This document shows positions 24,301 through 31,800 of a stretch of DNA of 60,000 nt, one piece after another. The DNA comes from Liolophura sinensis (taxonomy: Eukaryota; Mollusca; Polyplacophora; Chitonida; Chitonidae), in assembly GCF_032854445.1 (NCBI RefSeq), contig NC_088300.1, forward strand, positions 8,248,001 to 8,308,000, given 5' to 3'. How positions within the stretch are numbered: position 1 is the stretch's first letter; each line of letters opens with the position of its first letter. Under the pieces are notes generated by a model. It saw only the letters and a program-made list of their open reading frames with translations, was not told the DNA's origin and did no database searches. A program made the position numbers and the translations under genes.

Positions 24301-27265
24301 CACAAGTCTGACAAACTTCCCGAATAAAAACTATAACCAAACAAGGAGCTGACCTCATTTGTCAAGGGTCAGTCGTCTTCTAGCAAAGCCTGTTATAAAT
24401 CATACAAGTGATGGCTCTCAAAAACTTGTAGTTTTCTGTCAAAAGGTGAACGGCTTACCCAAACTTGACTAGTTCAGCATCCATCTCCAGGTGTTTGCAT
24501 TTCTGACAGTAAGCCCAAAGGAACTTGTCCAGTGCTTCATGCTTCCTCTACAATCATGATGCATAACCTCATAACTGAACAGAAAAAAACATTAGAGGCC
24601 ACCTTTTGGGACAGGATGTCCCTTGATTACAATTCCTGCCAGATGAACATTAACAAACTGGAATCATGGAAATTAGTTTTATTACATGCTTTAAATTTTC
24701 TCTCTTTTTAATTCAGCTGACAAACAAACCTCATTAGAACAGAAGTAGACCTGTGAAATTTAAATTAATCATGATATATCAACTGAAAGTTAATTATTTG
24801 CATTCAGGGGTTCACGTAGTAAGAATAAAATAATATGATAGGTTGCATTTATTTAACCAAGCTCAGTTACATCAAAGGTGATACTGCATGATAATGTGGT
24901 TAAGGTCAGTTAACAAGGTGAATCTGAATTCAATTTAGTAAATTTGAATTAAATGTTTTCAGTTAAATTTTTTTCCATATTTATAAGATCTGAAGCAAGT
25001 ATCACATCTTGACAATTTATCTTTACTATGAAGCTCACTATTTTTACCTTCAAAGCAATATTTCATTTTACCCTGTCTCTGACATATTACAGATGAACTG
25101 GCCAGAGTACCCATTCACTCAGACTACCCTAACTGCTCAAACTGTTCGCATGTGAAAAAGCAACTTGAGTGCAATTTATGCACCTGTCTAATAGAGGAGT
25201 TTTGAATTATAACTCTTTTGCGGTTAAAGGTAAAACAATCCTACTGCTTCATGTGACTTGTGCAAAATGTTAGGCAATTTTAGTAGACATTAAATTACCA
25301 ATCAATCATCTCACTGTGACCCAGAGGCACAAATGACACATATTTCCATTAGAAACTTCTTAAGTTCACAAATGTTCAGCTCCTCAATTTTCTCTAGCAT
25401 TTGTCTACTATATATAACTGTTTGGGTAATTTTTTGCAGACTCCCGTGTTATGGTAAAGTTGATCTCGCAATAGTTGCTTAACATTTTTATCTTTAACGA
25501 TGGAAAAGTTTGAACTCGAAACTTCCCTATTAGATTTTGTGGACAAAATAACTTTTGAGTGGCCAATTTCAGGGCTTCAAAAAAAGTTCATCAGTCTGTA
25601 AAGAATAATAATCTGAGAATACACTTGAATAAATATCTAAGAAACATGCAAAAAGTAAGCTGAAGAATTATAGTATGTCTTCATTCAACAGTATGTGGTC
25701 AGTCAACACACATATATGTAGATGTAACAAAGCGAATAGCATGGAAGCTTGGAAGTCATTGTTATGAAACCTGTCACACTCCAAACATGTGTTAGGATTG
25801 CAGGATTTCAGAAATTTAACAAGAAAGATAAACTTTACATTAAAATCTTTGAACAGCTACGGACCTTGAGCATAACATGGTTATCCTTGTCAAAAACAAA
25901 CAAGAGAAAGATACATGTATAATACACAACCAGACCACCATAATCACGACTGTCAAATCATTTATAAACTCAGCAAGCACTAGTATGTCATATAACGTAA
26001 ATGTAGATAGACATACATGTAAGTAGGTGAAACAGGTTCAAACAGCTACTGACATGACTGATAAAGTTATATCAGGGTCATGTATTTGTATCAGAATACA
26101 TCTTAACATTGTGTACTTACATGTATATGTATATGTATGTCAGGCTATGTTGTTACTGTACTCTTAAAAACCGAAATGGTATCAATCTGACATATGTTAC
26201 TGTACATACACATGTCTTAAACTGAGACTGTGAACAGTTATGGCATGTGGAATTTACTGGTTACACTTTAGAAGATGAAAAATTTCACAATTACACGTGT
26301 ATTCCTGGCTTTTTACGCCGTACATCACTCAACAATTTTTAAGTCATGTGGCAGTGAAGAGTTGTTCAGTGGATATGGATATATTACACTGTGTCTTCTT
26401 TAGCACCCATCCACCAAATACCTAAATATACATGTACCTACTTTACAATTAGTATCTTTTACCTGAAATGTTTCAGTGCATTCTTTAAATGAATGAGTTT
26501 TATTTCAATTCTTGGCCTTCAGAAATAAAATGTCAATGAGATGCAAGTTTCACACTTACAACTGACGTCACTATCATCACTTCCATATGTTGTTAGTCTC
26601 CTATGAGATGATTCTCACTGTATGATAATTATATTACTTTTTAACATCCATATGTCATAACTGTATTACACTTCACAGAACACTAGAGCAGAGGAAGTAG
26701 GCTATAGGTGGAACTATGTGACAAAGTACTTGGCTCATACCTCAGACCTAAATTTACTCACACATATGAACAATTTAGGCCTATACATATGTGTAAATTA
26801 TGCTAACCACCATTATTAATAGTGCTTCAGTAATATAATACACACGCACACAACAACAAACAATGCCCATAATTCATGAGAACTGTCTTCCAGTGGCAGC
26901 AAAATAACATGCTCTTATGCTCTTGAAACGTTCCTTGAATGTAAATTGTAATGCAATAATACTCTGATATAGGAATAAAATGCTTTTAATTTCCACTGAA
27001 AATCCATTTTGTACATAACTGGGTAAATAATTGTATAATACAGGCCTATATACAGGCAGATATTTTAATGCAAGTCAATCTGGTATAATACTTAACTTCA
27101 CATCAATAGTGTCAAAATTCTTAGAAAGAGGAAGTTAAAGTTCTATTTTGAACTGAATTATATAGGCCTACAGAAATTTGGGCTTTCTCGGTTGATGTAC
27201 TAGACACTTACATCAGGAAGTTTCATGAAAGCCTCCCACAGAAACCTCAGATTCTGTCCTGACAT
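1..27265 (-). CDS. LYST: LYST, lysosomal trafficking regulator (N-terminal two thirds, partial)
   Basis: LYST is a giant cytosolic BEACH-WD40 scaffold controlling size and trafficking of lysosomes and lysosome-related organelles (Chediak-Higashi protein). I resolve 28 coding exons, high to low coordinate: 27212-27265, 24459-24547, 23557-23722, 22800-22908, 19829-22524, 18888-19040, 17482-17620, 16619-16818, 16118-16184, 15027-15136, 13467-13593, 11596-11760, 11017-11160, 10631-10766, 10148-10316, 9481-9674, 8768-9034, 8364-8573, 7972-8253, 6994-7192, 6207-6320, 5349-5789, 4835-4977, 4129-4298, 2909-3038, 2247-2347, 869-943, 362-447. They give about 2310 codons and all phases agree except at 11017-11160. 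Similarity to vertebrate LYST is collinear (for example NILAREFLADIQRVC, AGICCCLSPDV, IMHPAVNTYVHNQ). The BEACH and WD40 domains must lie left of base 1. Confidence 0.93.
362..4298 (-). CDS. LYST: LYST exons 24-28: helical region before the PH-BEACH module
   Basis: Exons 4129-4298, 2909-3038, 2247-2347, 869-943 and 362-447; all phases agree (2,1 / 0 / 2 / 1 exits). They encode EAFIKKEGFKLVCNQLRQY, MSPTQRGALTVLLALVDRTV, AALLDFGLVETLCNLLAAV, EDRQLLVDSIHSLTIMTAL and HYQQFEDLMTILKTL, collinear with vertebrate LYST (FLKNRGFSLLANQLYLH, DMLLDNGLLYVLCNTVAAL, VIEDLIVMLGYL). Three of the five exons have their splice site multiplied in an adjacent minisatellite: the acceptors of 4129-4298 and 2909-3038, and the donor of 2247-2347. 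The reading frame leaves exon 28 in phase 1 toward the left edge. Confidence 0.9.
1562..2290 (-). repeat. 49-bp minisatellite of LYST exon 26 donor copies
   Basis: About 15 tandem units of 49 bp. On the coding (minus) strand each unit reads CTGCTGGCTACTGTGCACAC, then ATCACATGCTGG followed by GTAAGTTAC. This matches the end of exon 26 (2247-2347: CTACTGGCAGCTGTGCACAC, ATCACATACTGG) with its GTAAGT donor at 2241-2246. The array therefore starts at the real donor and repeats the last 30 or so exon bases plus the donor down the intron. Frame: the exon reads ...ACT GG then GTAAGT, so reading past the donor gives an immediate TAA. Confidence 0.92.
3039..3960 (-). repeat. 51-bp minisatellite of LYST exon 25 acceptor copies
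   Basis: About 18 units of 51 bp. On the minus strand each carries TTTGTGTTGTCAG followed by GATGGACATG, the same as the acceptor (TTTGTGTTGACAG) and first bases (GATGGACATGTCC) of exon 25 at 2909-3038. The unit then runs CCCTCTGTTGCACAGTGTAA and back into the pyrimidine-rich tract. Because 51 is a multiple of three and the unit has few stops, the array shows long open frames on both strands; these are repeat artefacts. The proximal unit would add a TAA if its acceptor were used. Confidence 0.92.
4285..4520 (-). repeat. About 55-bp repeats of LYST exon 24 acceptor
   Basis: Four to five imperfect units following the acceptor of exon 24 (4129-4298). On the minus strand units contain GATATTTGCAG followed by CTGTTGAGTGTT, matching the true junction ATATTTGCAG / CTGCTGAGTGTT. 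Units also share GAAGGCATTCTATGTTGAT. Divergence is higher than in the two arrays to the left, so this one looks older. Confidence 0.85.
4835..8253 (-). CDS. LYST: LYST exons 19-23: conserved helical core and Ser-rich linker
   Basis: Exons 7972-8253, 6994-7192, 6207-6320, 5349-5789 and 4835-4977. The first contains VRNVKVVAELLLAWRIW and LELLVRDDHPHQEFNVKQ, near-identical in pattern to vertebrate LYST (LLEELLLDWKIW, LEVLIRADHHQQMFNIKQ). The second has MIISVFDFLLIMHPAVNTYV. Exons at 6207 and 5349 encode a low-complexity, Ser/Glu-rich region (SSEGSSSEDEVSGRKRSSS) corresponding to the long disordered insert of LYST; expect poor conservation. The exon at 4835-4977 returns to helical sequence (GLLRLLCEVVDSLPDNMV). 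The donor of 6207-6320 is GTCTGT, a weak site. Confidence 0.9.
8364..11760 (-). CDS. LYST: LYST exons 12-18: concanavalin A-like domain and following helices
   Basis: Exons 11596-11760, 11017-11160, 10631-10766, 10148-10316, 9481-9674, 8768-9034 and 8364-8573. The beta-rich block resembles the lectin-like (ConA/LamG) domain of BEACH proteins: YQVSFTLTLWIAL, EKLMEVWVNLTSGSVIL, LVQNKWHHLLVMYSEKLDG, LIGHC, GNVMLFKG, LYTLGPDNTS. Each has a collinear match in vertebrate LYST (FSVSLWFNV, LMIQVWADP, KWQHLVLTYLQQP, MIGHC, GNLLLFNG, YACGPNHTS). The block then passes into the helical IQHAGGIGVFLFLVAK segment (vertebrate LHEIGGTGIFVFLFARV). The exon at 11017-11160 has a frame problem described separately. 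Confidence 0.9.
9105..9214. repeat. Long foldback (inverted repeat) in LYST intron
   Basis: Arms 9105-9146 and 9172-9214 are reverse complements over about 42 bases with a single-base bulge (GTTATATCCAACTGCAG against CTGCAGTTGGAATATAAC), separated by a 25-base loop. It lies in the intron upstream of exon 8768-9034, so the pre-mRNA would form a hairpin about 70 bases before that exon's acceptor. It may be a MITE or foldback element, or a small-RNA precursor. Confidence 0.9.
9282..9314. repeat. (AT)n microsatellite
   Basis: About 16 uninterrupted AT dinucleotides in the same LYST intron as the foldback. Confidence 0.95.
11017..11160 (-). CDS. LYST: LYST exon 13 with apparent single-base frameshift
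   Basis: The acceptor (CCCTTCAG before 11160) and donor (GTTAGT at 11011-11016) look normal. Entering in the phase left by exon 12, the frame reads a basic stretch ending LLSNMP and then hits TGA at 11060-11062. The conserved part (GTAEKLMEVWVNLTSGSVIL) is in another frame, which has TAA at 11112-11114. The next exon (10631-10766) needs the latter frame. The exon is 144 nt, one base short of what the flanking phases require, so a one-base loss lies between 11063 and 11111. It may be an assembly error, a polymorphism or a damaged allele; a cryptic acceptor inside the exon could also restore the frame but lacks a pyrimidine tract. Confidence 0.75.
13467..19040 (-). CDS. LYST: LYST exons 6-11: helical repeat region
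   Basis: Exons 18888-19040, 17482-17620, 16619-16818, 16118-16184, 15027-15136 and 13467-13593 encode about residues 1039-1303. The exon at 17482-17620 holds an acidic linker with GYESDSESSQSD, equivalent to GYEADSESNPED of vertebrate LYST; its acceptor side is followed upstream by a 28-bp minisatellite made of acceptor copies. The exon at 15027-15136 (ELVQLLSQNEITSRELQHFL) and the one at 13467-13593 (FSISPHYFLSFPVPFLPDPP) match the segment just before the concanavalin-like domain. The donor after 17482 is GTATTG, weaker than its neighbours. Confidence 0.87.
13735..13908 (-). mobile_element. SINE copy lacking the tRNA head
   Basis: Core and 3' part of the same SINE (GATTGGTGTTTTACGCCGTA through GAGCTGGACTTGAACTCACA), ending before the tRNA-like head; 5'-truncated. 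It sits in the LYST intron between exons 13467-13593 and 15027-15136. Confidence 0.9.
13909..15026. other. LYST intron, nothing recognised
   Basis: About 1.1 kb after the SINE at 13735-13908. Poly-A/T runs near 14025-14055 and 14512-14525; short open frames have no family features. Confidence 0.6.
15840..15995 (-). mobile_element. Old SINE remnant
   Basis: TTTATTATTTGATTGGTGTC, GCATTGTGGAGGGAGGAAAC and AGGTTGCTGGTAGACG keep the family order, but divergence is high. LYST intron. Confidence 0.6.
17191..17288. repeat. 14-bp tandem repeat in LYST intron
   Basis: Seven near-perfect copies of GTGGCATGAGACCT, differing only at the last base. It lies in the intron between exons 16619-16818 and 17482-17620 and, unlike most arrays here, does not touch a splice junction. 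Confidence 0.9.
17621..18365 (-). repeat. 28-bp minisatellite of LYST exon 7 acceptor copies
   Basis: About 26 units of roughly 28 bp. On the minus strand the unit is ACAACATCTGATATTG then TTGGTTGTACAG. The real acceptor and exon start are TTGGTTGTACAG / ACCACATCTGATGGGG (exon 17482-17620), so each unit is one acceptor plus about 12 exon bases. The array extends about 740 bp upstream into the intron. Some units differ (GACTGTACAG, TATAGCC), and higher-order alternation of CAACC and AGTCAAC units is visible. Confidence 0.92.
19829..22524 (-). CDS. LYST: LYST exon 5: giant 898-codon exon
   Basis: This single 2696-nt exon encodes about residues 140-1038. It starts after a TTTCAG acceptor and ends at a GTGAGT donor (at 19828). 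Order of segments: a basic, Ser-rich linker (FGKRKRYRRLKPKSSK), then ARM/HEAT-like helical stretches. The anchor for the family is the pair MTCLKKKHRKCQFSQYLDHHH and AGICCCLSPDV, which align with MCTRKRHRRCEYSHFMHHH and IGICCCMDPK of vertebrate LYST. An acidic-Ser linker (TDSYDSETSDSAFS) aligns with the vertebrate SGYDSTASE region. The first internal ATG at 22507 is not the start: the frame continues upstream to the acceptor at 22525. Confidence 0.93.
22800..27265 (-). CDS. LYST: LYST exons 1-4: start and N-terminal helical segment
   Basis: Exon 1 (27212-27265) starts at the ATG on 27263-27265 and encodes MSGQNLRFLWEAFMKLPD. Exon 2 (24459-24547), exon 3 (23557-23722) and exon 4 (22800-22908) follow in consistent phase to about residue 139. 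Exon 3 contains NILAREFLADIQRVC, matching the extreme N-terminus of vertebrate LYST (AREFLTDVNRLC), so the invertebrate protein has about 50 extra residues in front. The ATG context (cacgATG) is not strong, and I see no other in-frame ATG that fits better. Intron 1 is about 2.7 kb and holds a MITE copy at 25123-25675. Weak point: exon 1 rests on splice phase and position, not on homology. Confidence 0.8.
23170..23556 (-). repeat. Decayed copies of LYST exon 3 donor region
   Basis: Downstream of exon 3 (23557-23722), whose end reads TTTGTCATGCACAAG...CTGGAG / GTAATTG on the minus strand, two further TTTGTCATGCAGA segments occur. One near 23490-23520 leads to CTCAAG/GTAC; another near 23232-23265 leads to CTAGAG/GTAATAG. 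A third TTTGTCATGC is near 23183. Flanking intron bases (GCTAGTGTAGTGGAT vs GCTAGTAGGTTAGCAT) also match. This looks like an old, spread-out donor array. Confidence 0.55.
23866..24145 (-). mobile_element. Full-length SINE copy, same family
   Basis: Minus-orientation copy in LYST intron 2, running from the (TTTA)n tail at 23866 to the GGAGGCCCCC head near 24145, with the core ATTATGGTGGGAGGAAATTG and CCAGCATGAGCTGGACTTGA. A 7-bp CACACTT occurs on both sides and may be the target duplication. Confidence 0.92.
25123..25677. mobile_element. MITE-like element (copy 3, longer)
   Basis: Left end TACCCTAACTGCTCAAACTG and TTCGCATGTGAAAAAGCAAC, right end AACATGCAAAAAGTAAGCTG then AAGAATTATAGTA match the family. 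Between about 25216 and 25530 there are some 310 extra bases absent from copies 1 and 2, either an insertion or sequence lost in the shorter copies. LYST intron 1. Confidence 0.6.
25678..27205. other. LYST intron 1, AT-rich, no recognised element
   Basis: About 1.5 kb with frequent tacatgta and tatatg words, a short repeat-family remnant near 26308, and no coding potential. The MITE copy 3 lies to its left. Confidence 0.6.
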
Positions 27266-28809
27266 CGTGGCTGTGTAGAAGCGTGCGATACTGTGATGAA
27301 ACTGTCAAGCGGCGCCAGATGACAGTGGGCTTTCAAAGCCGCAGGCCTCCCGACAATTTCTCAGCAGACGTCCCAGTTTATGCAACCCCATTTCACCGGC
27401 ACTCCGTATGTCGAACAGGTGGCACGCTTTTTCCAGAGCCTATCTCGCGAATTAACGAATCTTTCTCTTTCTTCCTAAGCTACCGGTGATATACGGCGAG
27501 TGTGCAATTTTCTCTGTCAGCTGGTGTGCATTTCGTGTTCCATCTTCACGCCTCCCGTCCAATTCCACATGTAATAAACATAACAAAGTTCGCCATGTTA
27601 TTGGCACGTGATAAGCTCTTGACGTCATGATGTCAGAGGTCACGGGATATCCCTGGAAGTTGGAGGGAAATTCGTGAAGAGTGCACCACTGAGCAGGGTA
27701 AACGGAAGCAATTATGGGAGAATTTGGTTGATTTTAAGTTTTTCATTATATTTCTTTTTACATAACACAGAGTTTAAAAATAAGTTGCTTGTTGGAACGT
27801 CAAACAGAATTTTAAAACAGCACACCGATGTTAAACTGAAGATGTTTTTTTGTAAATCTTCTCACTGATCTTCTCTTCTCATGCAGTAACAACTGATCTC
27901 TCAGTACTTTACGTGTTCACAAACTTGTACTGTATCATATACTGTTTCCTGTGTTTTGCCATATACATATGTAGGTGTGTTAGTTGTCTTGGATGTCCAT
28001 AAAAGGACTTCAAATCTTTGCCAAATGGCATATCTGTACACTGTAGGCCAACGTCACATTGATCGAAGAAGGCTGGCCAGCTTACTAGTCAGATGAGTAT
28101 CGATGTGACAGAAAACAGGGTTATAGGGCCTATGCTGTGTTAGATCATTTATTACGTATATCTATGTATATCAAGCTCTGGTATAAACTACAGTCATGTG
28201 ACGATCACATGTAAGTCACATGCATTTATATAAGGTGTAAACCTTTACATAACAGTTTTCATCCCCCGCAGTATTTGTTTTATCATACATGGCACGCTCA
28301 GCTCGTAGCTGCCTGTGTTATATGGTTCAGAATCGAGCTGCTTCAGTTGGTGTGGATGTGGATGTACATATCTTGACCTATCATACATATAAATGTATGT
28401 ATATTTGAATAAAGCCTAATTGTTTGTTGGGGGCCTCTGTGGCTCAGTCGGTTAGCGTGCTAGTGCAGCGTAATGACCCAGGAGCCTCTCACCAATGCGG
28501 TCACTGTGAGTCCAGCTCATGCTGGCTTCCTCTCTGGCCGTAAGTGGGTAGGTCTGCCAGCAACCTGCGGATAGTTGTGGGTTTCCCCCGGGCTCTGCCC
28601 GGTTTCCACCCACCATTATGCTGGCCGCCGTGGTATAAGTGAAATATTCTTGAATACGGCATAAAACACCAATCAAGTAAATAAATAAATAATTGTTTGT
28701 TTTTTTCTTTTGCTTTTACCTCAGGTAACGTGGCATAGGCCTATACAAAGCAGGACAATTAGGAAACCAGTCTGTCTGTCTATGCGCTAATCAGCCTTAG
28801 TTTAGTGCG
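27266..28809. promoter_or_regulatory. Candidate bidirectional LYST/POLH promoter region
   Basis: LYST and POLH are head to head with 1.54 kb between their start codons. The first 400 bases beside LYST are more GC-rich than the flanking introns. A palindromic E-box CACGTG lies at 27605-27610 in the context GGCACGTGAT, eight of ten bases of the CLEAR element bound by TFEB/MITF. A full CRE, TGACGTCA, lies at 27620-27627. No TATA box is evident. A possible POLH 5'UTR intron would run from the donor-like CAGG/GTAAAC near 27697 to the acceptor-like TTTTACCTCAG near 28725, with the SINE inside. Role is inferred from position and motifs only. Confidence 0.5.
28417..28701 (+). mobile_element. Full-length tRNA-derived SINE with target-site duplication
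   Basis: The element (28429-28689, 261 bp) is flanked by a perfect 12-bp duplication TAATTGTTTGTT at 28417-28428 and 28690-28701. It begins GGGGCCTCTGTGGCTCAGTC with a pol III box A (TGGCTCAGTCGG); box B is degenerate (GTGAGTCCAGCTC). A central conserved core follows (CATGCTGGCTTCCTCTCTGG, GGGTTTCCCCCGGGCTCTG) and the 3' end GGCATAAAACACCAATCAAG with a short (TAAA)n tail. It lies about 110 bp upstream of the POLH start codon. Confidence 0.93.
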
Positions 28810-31800
28810 ATGGATCGAGTGGTGGCACTGGTAGACATGGACTGTTTCTATGTTCAAGTGGAGCAAAGGGAAAAACCAAGCCTGAAGGGAAAGCCCTGTG
28901 CTGTGGTACAGTACAACAAGTGGAAGGGTGGAGCGTGAGGAATTCTACCCCATATTATTAGGCTTACAAGCATAAAGCTGGGAGCCCTTTGTTTTCTGCT
29001 CGAACAGTTTAAAAAACTCTTTTCGGACAGTGCTTTTTGTAAAAAACTGCAAATTACATGTGACTGTTATCTTTTACGGTCGTAAAGTTCTTTTAGGTCA
29101 CTAATTAGTTTGGTGTCCAGTGGAGGGATCCTTCTAAAATTTGATATGCATGTAGAGCGATATTAGTTTACATAAACTTTGAAGAAGATATTAAAATCTC
29201 TTTAAAAACTTTAGAAACTTGTTATTGTTCAAATATTTGCCATCATCAAAAGTTTTAAATTTTGAGGGAACTTTGATGTATTCCAGAATAGTTTGGGCTG
29301 GTGCTGCCTAATCTGCATTTGGTTTTTGTCTATGTTTATAACTTGTTGAGATGTGGTCCAAAAAAAGAAATTTTAGGTTTTGAAGTTACATGTTTATAAT
29401 TTCATTGGTCTGTAAATTGAAAACTATGAGAGCTAGAAATTTGCAGTTTGCAGCCAGATGTAGCCTGAGATCTTGTTTTTGTTTGCATTACAGTGGGTAT
29501 TTTAAGCTAGCATCAATTGTTCACTGGCTACAAGACATTACCACATTTCAGAAACAGAAATTTAAGCCCATTCAAATATTTTAGACTAACACTTAGAGGG
29601 TAACTAGACAACTGTATGTTGTATAAACTGCCCAGTAAACTGTCTATAATTTCCCCCAAAAGGGCAGTGTATCTTACTATACTAGTGCCCCTGCTGTGTT
29701 GCTAACCAACTGTTACAACATTGCCATGTTGCAGACTGCTCTGTACTGATGAAGAAGCTAGAAATCATTCGTGGAAACAGCTTGGAAGCTGTGAAAGCAC
29801 AAACAGTTTTAGTTCCTTTCCTTATTTTCACTCATCCCAAATAAGTCTTTGTAAGGAGTATTGTCATTGCCCCCTTAATTTAGCTGTCCCCATTTTCTGA
29901 CTTGAACCTGTTGAAATTAAATTCCTGAACTTTTTCTGAGATGATCATTAGTACTCCTAGGTATACATTTGGCCTTTTCAGGTCTGTCCTTACACTGATT
30001 CACACATTAATCAGTGTAATTTGTGTAGAATGGCAGTATACAATGAATTGCTCAGTACGTCAATGAAGTCACATCCAAACATTATATTTCATGGGTGTTT
30101 TCTGGCCTATTCTAGGAATACAGTATCCCTAAGCTTTGAACATTTTATCAGAAAATAACCCCAACTTCTGCTTAAAATATGATGAAAATGCTTAAATAAT
30201 TCCTCTATTTTTAGGATCATCGCTGTGGGGTATGAGGCCCGAGCATGTGGGGTGACACGTCATATGAGAGGGGATGAAGCCAAGGAGAAGTGTCCTGCCA
30301 TACAGCTTGTCCAAGTGGAGGAAGCCAGGGGTAAAGCTAACCTGTCCAAGTGAGTCATACCTGTCAGGGGTAAAGCTGATATGTCGAAGAGAGTCATGTT
30401 AAAATGAAGGATAAAGCTAAAGTGTCAAAGTGAGTCGTGCTGAAATCAGGGGTAAAGCTAACCTGTCCAAGTGAGTCGTGCTGATGCGAGGGGTAAAGCT
30501 AATCTGTTCAGGTGAGTGATGATGAAGTCAGGGGTAAAGCTAACCTGTCCAAGTGAGTCATGCTGAAGTCAGGTAAAGCTACATGTTACCTGTCCAAGTG
30601 ACTATGCTGAAGTCAGGGGTAAAGCTAACCTGTTCATGTTGTAGTCAGCAGCACGTGTAAGGCTGTACAAGTGAGTCATGCTGCTTTCATATTTTAATGG
30701 AAAACATTTTACCTGTGTATCATAGTATTAAAAAAAAAACATTTTTTTGTGTTGATTCATCATTGTGGACAACAACTTCTTCATCGAACCATTAAGTCAC
30801 AAATGTTTTGTGATGCAACCACTATAGGTGTAATGAAGAGCCTTAGTAAGTACCCCAAATCACCTAAAACAACTTCTTCATCGAACCATTAAGTCACAAA
30901 TGTTTTGTGATGCAACCACTATAGGTGTAATGAAGAGCCTTAGTAAGTACCCTAAATCACCTAAAACAACTTCTTCATCGAGCCATTAAGTCACAAATGT
31001 TTTGTGATACAACCACTATAGGTGTAATGAAGAGCCTTAGTAAGGACCCTAAATCACCTAAAACAACTTCTTCATCCAACCATTAAATCACAGATGTTTT
31101 GTGATGCAACCACTATAGGTGTAATGAAGAGCCTTAGTAAGTACCCTAAATCACCTAAAACAACTTCTTCATCGAACCATTAAGTCACAAATGTTTTGTG
31201 ATACAACCACTATAGGTGTAATGAAGTGCCTTAGTAAGTACCCTAAATCACCTAAAACAACTTCTTCATCGAACCATTAAGTCACAAATGTTTTGTGATG
31301 CAACCACTATAGGTGTAATGAAGAGCCTTAGTAAGTACCCTAAATCACCTAAAACAACTTCTTCATCGAACCATTAAGTCACAAATGTTTTGTGATGCAA
31401 CCACTATAGGTGTAATGAAGAGCCTTAGTAAGTACCCTAAATCACCTAGAATTTCACCCACAAAAGTTCATTTTTAGAGGCAAATAAAAGTCAGTTGATG
31501 TCTAATACCGAAATTACACAACATTTTTTAATCTGCTTAACTGCTCGAGTTAGTTATGTCTTTTTGTTAGCATGTACATGAACACACTTGATGCAACTTT
31601 TACAGTTATCCAAATGGTTTTGAAGCTTAGGTGTAGACTATGTCTACTCTGTATTCACAGATATCGTGCGGCTGGGGTAGAGGTCATCGAGGTACTCAGC
31701 AGATTTAGTTCCTGTGTGGAACGCGCCAGTATCGATGAAGCTTACATTGACCTCACCCAGGAGGTGGGAAAGAGGTTAGCGGATCTGGGAGAAGGGGAGA

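Noticed and set aside
28430-28515. Stand-alone tRNA gene
   Set aside because: Box A is good, but box B and the cloverleaf are degenerate and the segment is the head of a SINE with a target-site duplication.
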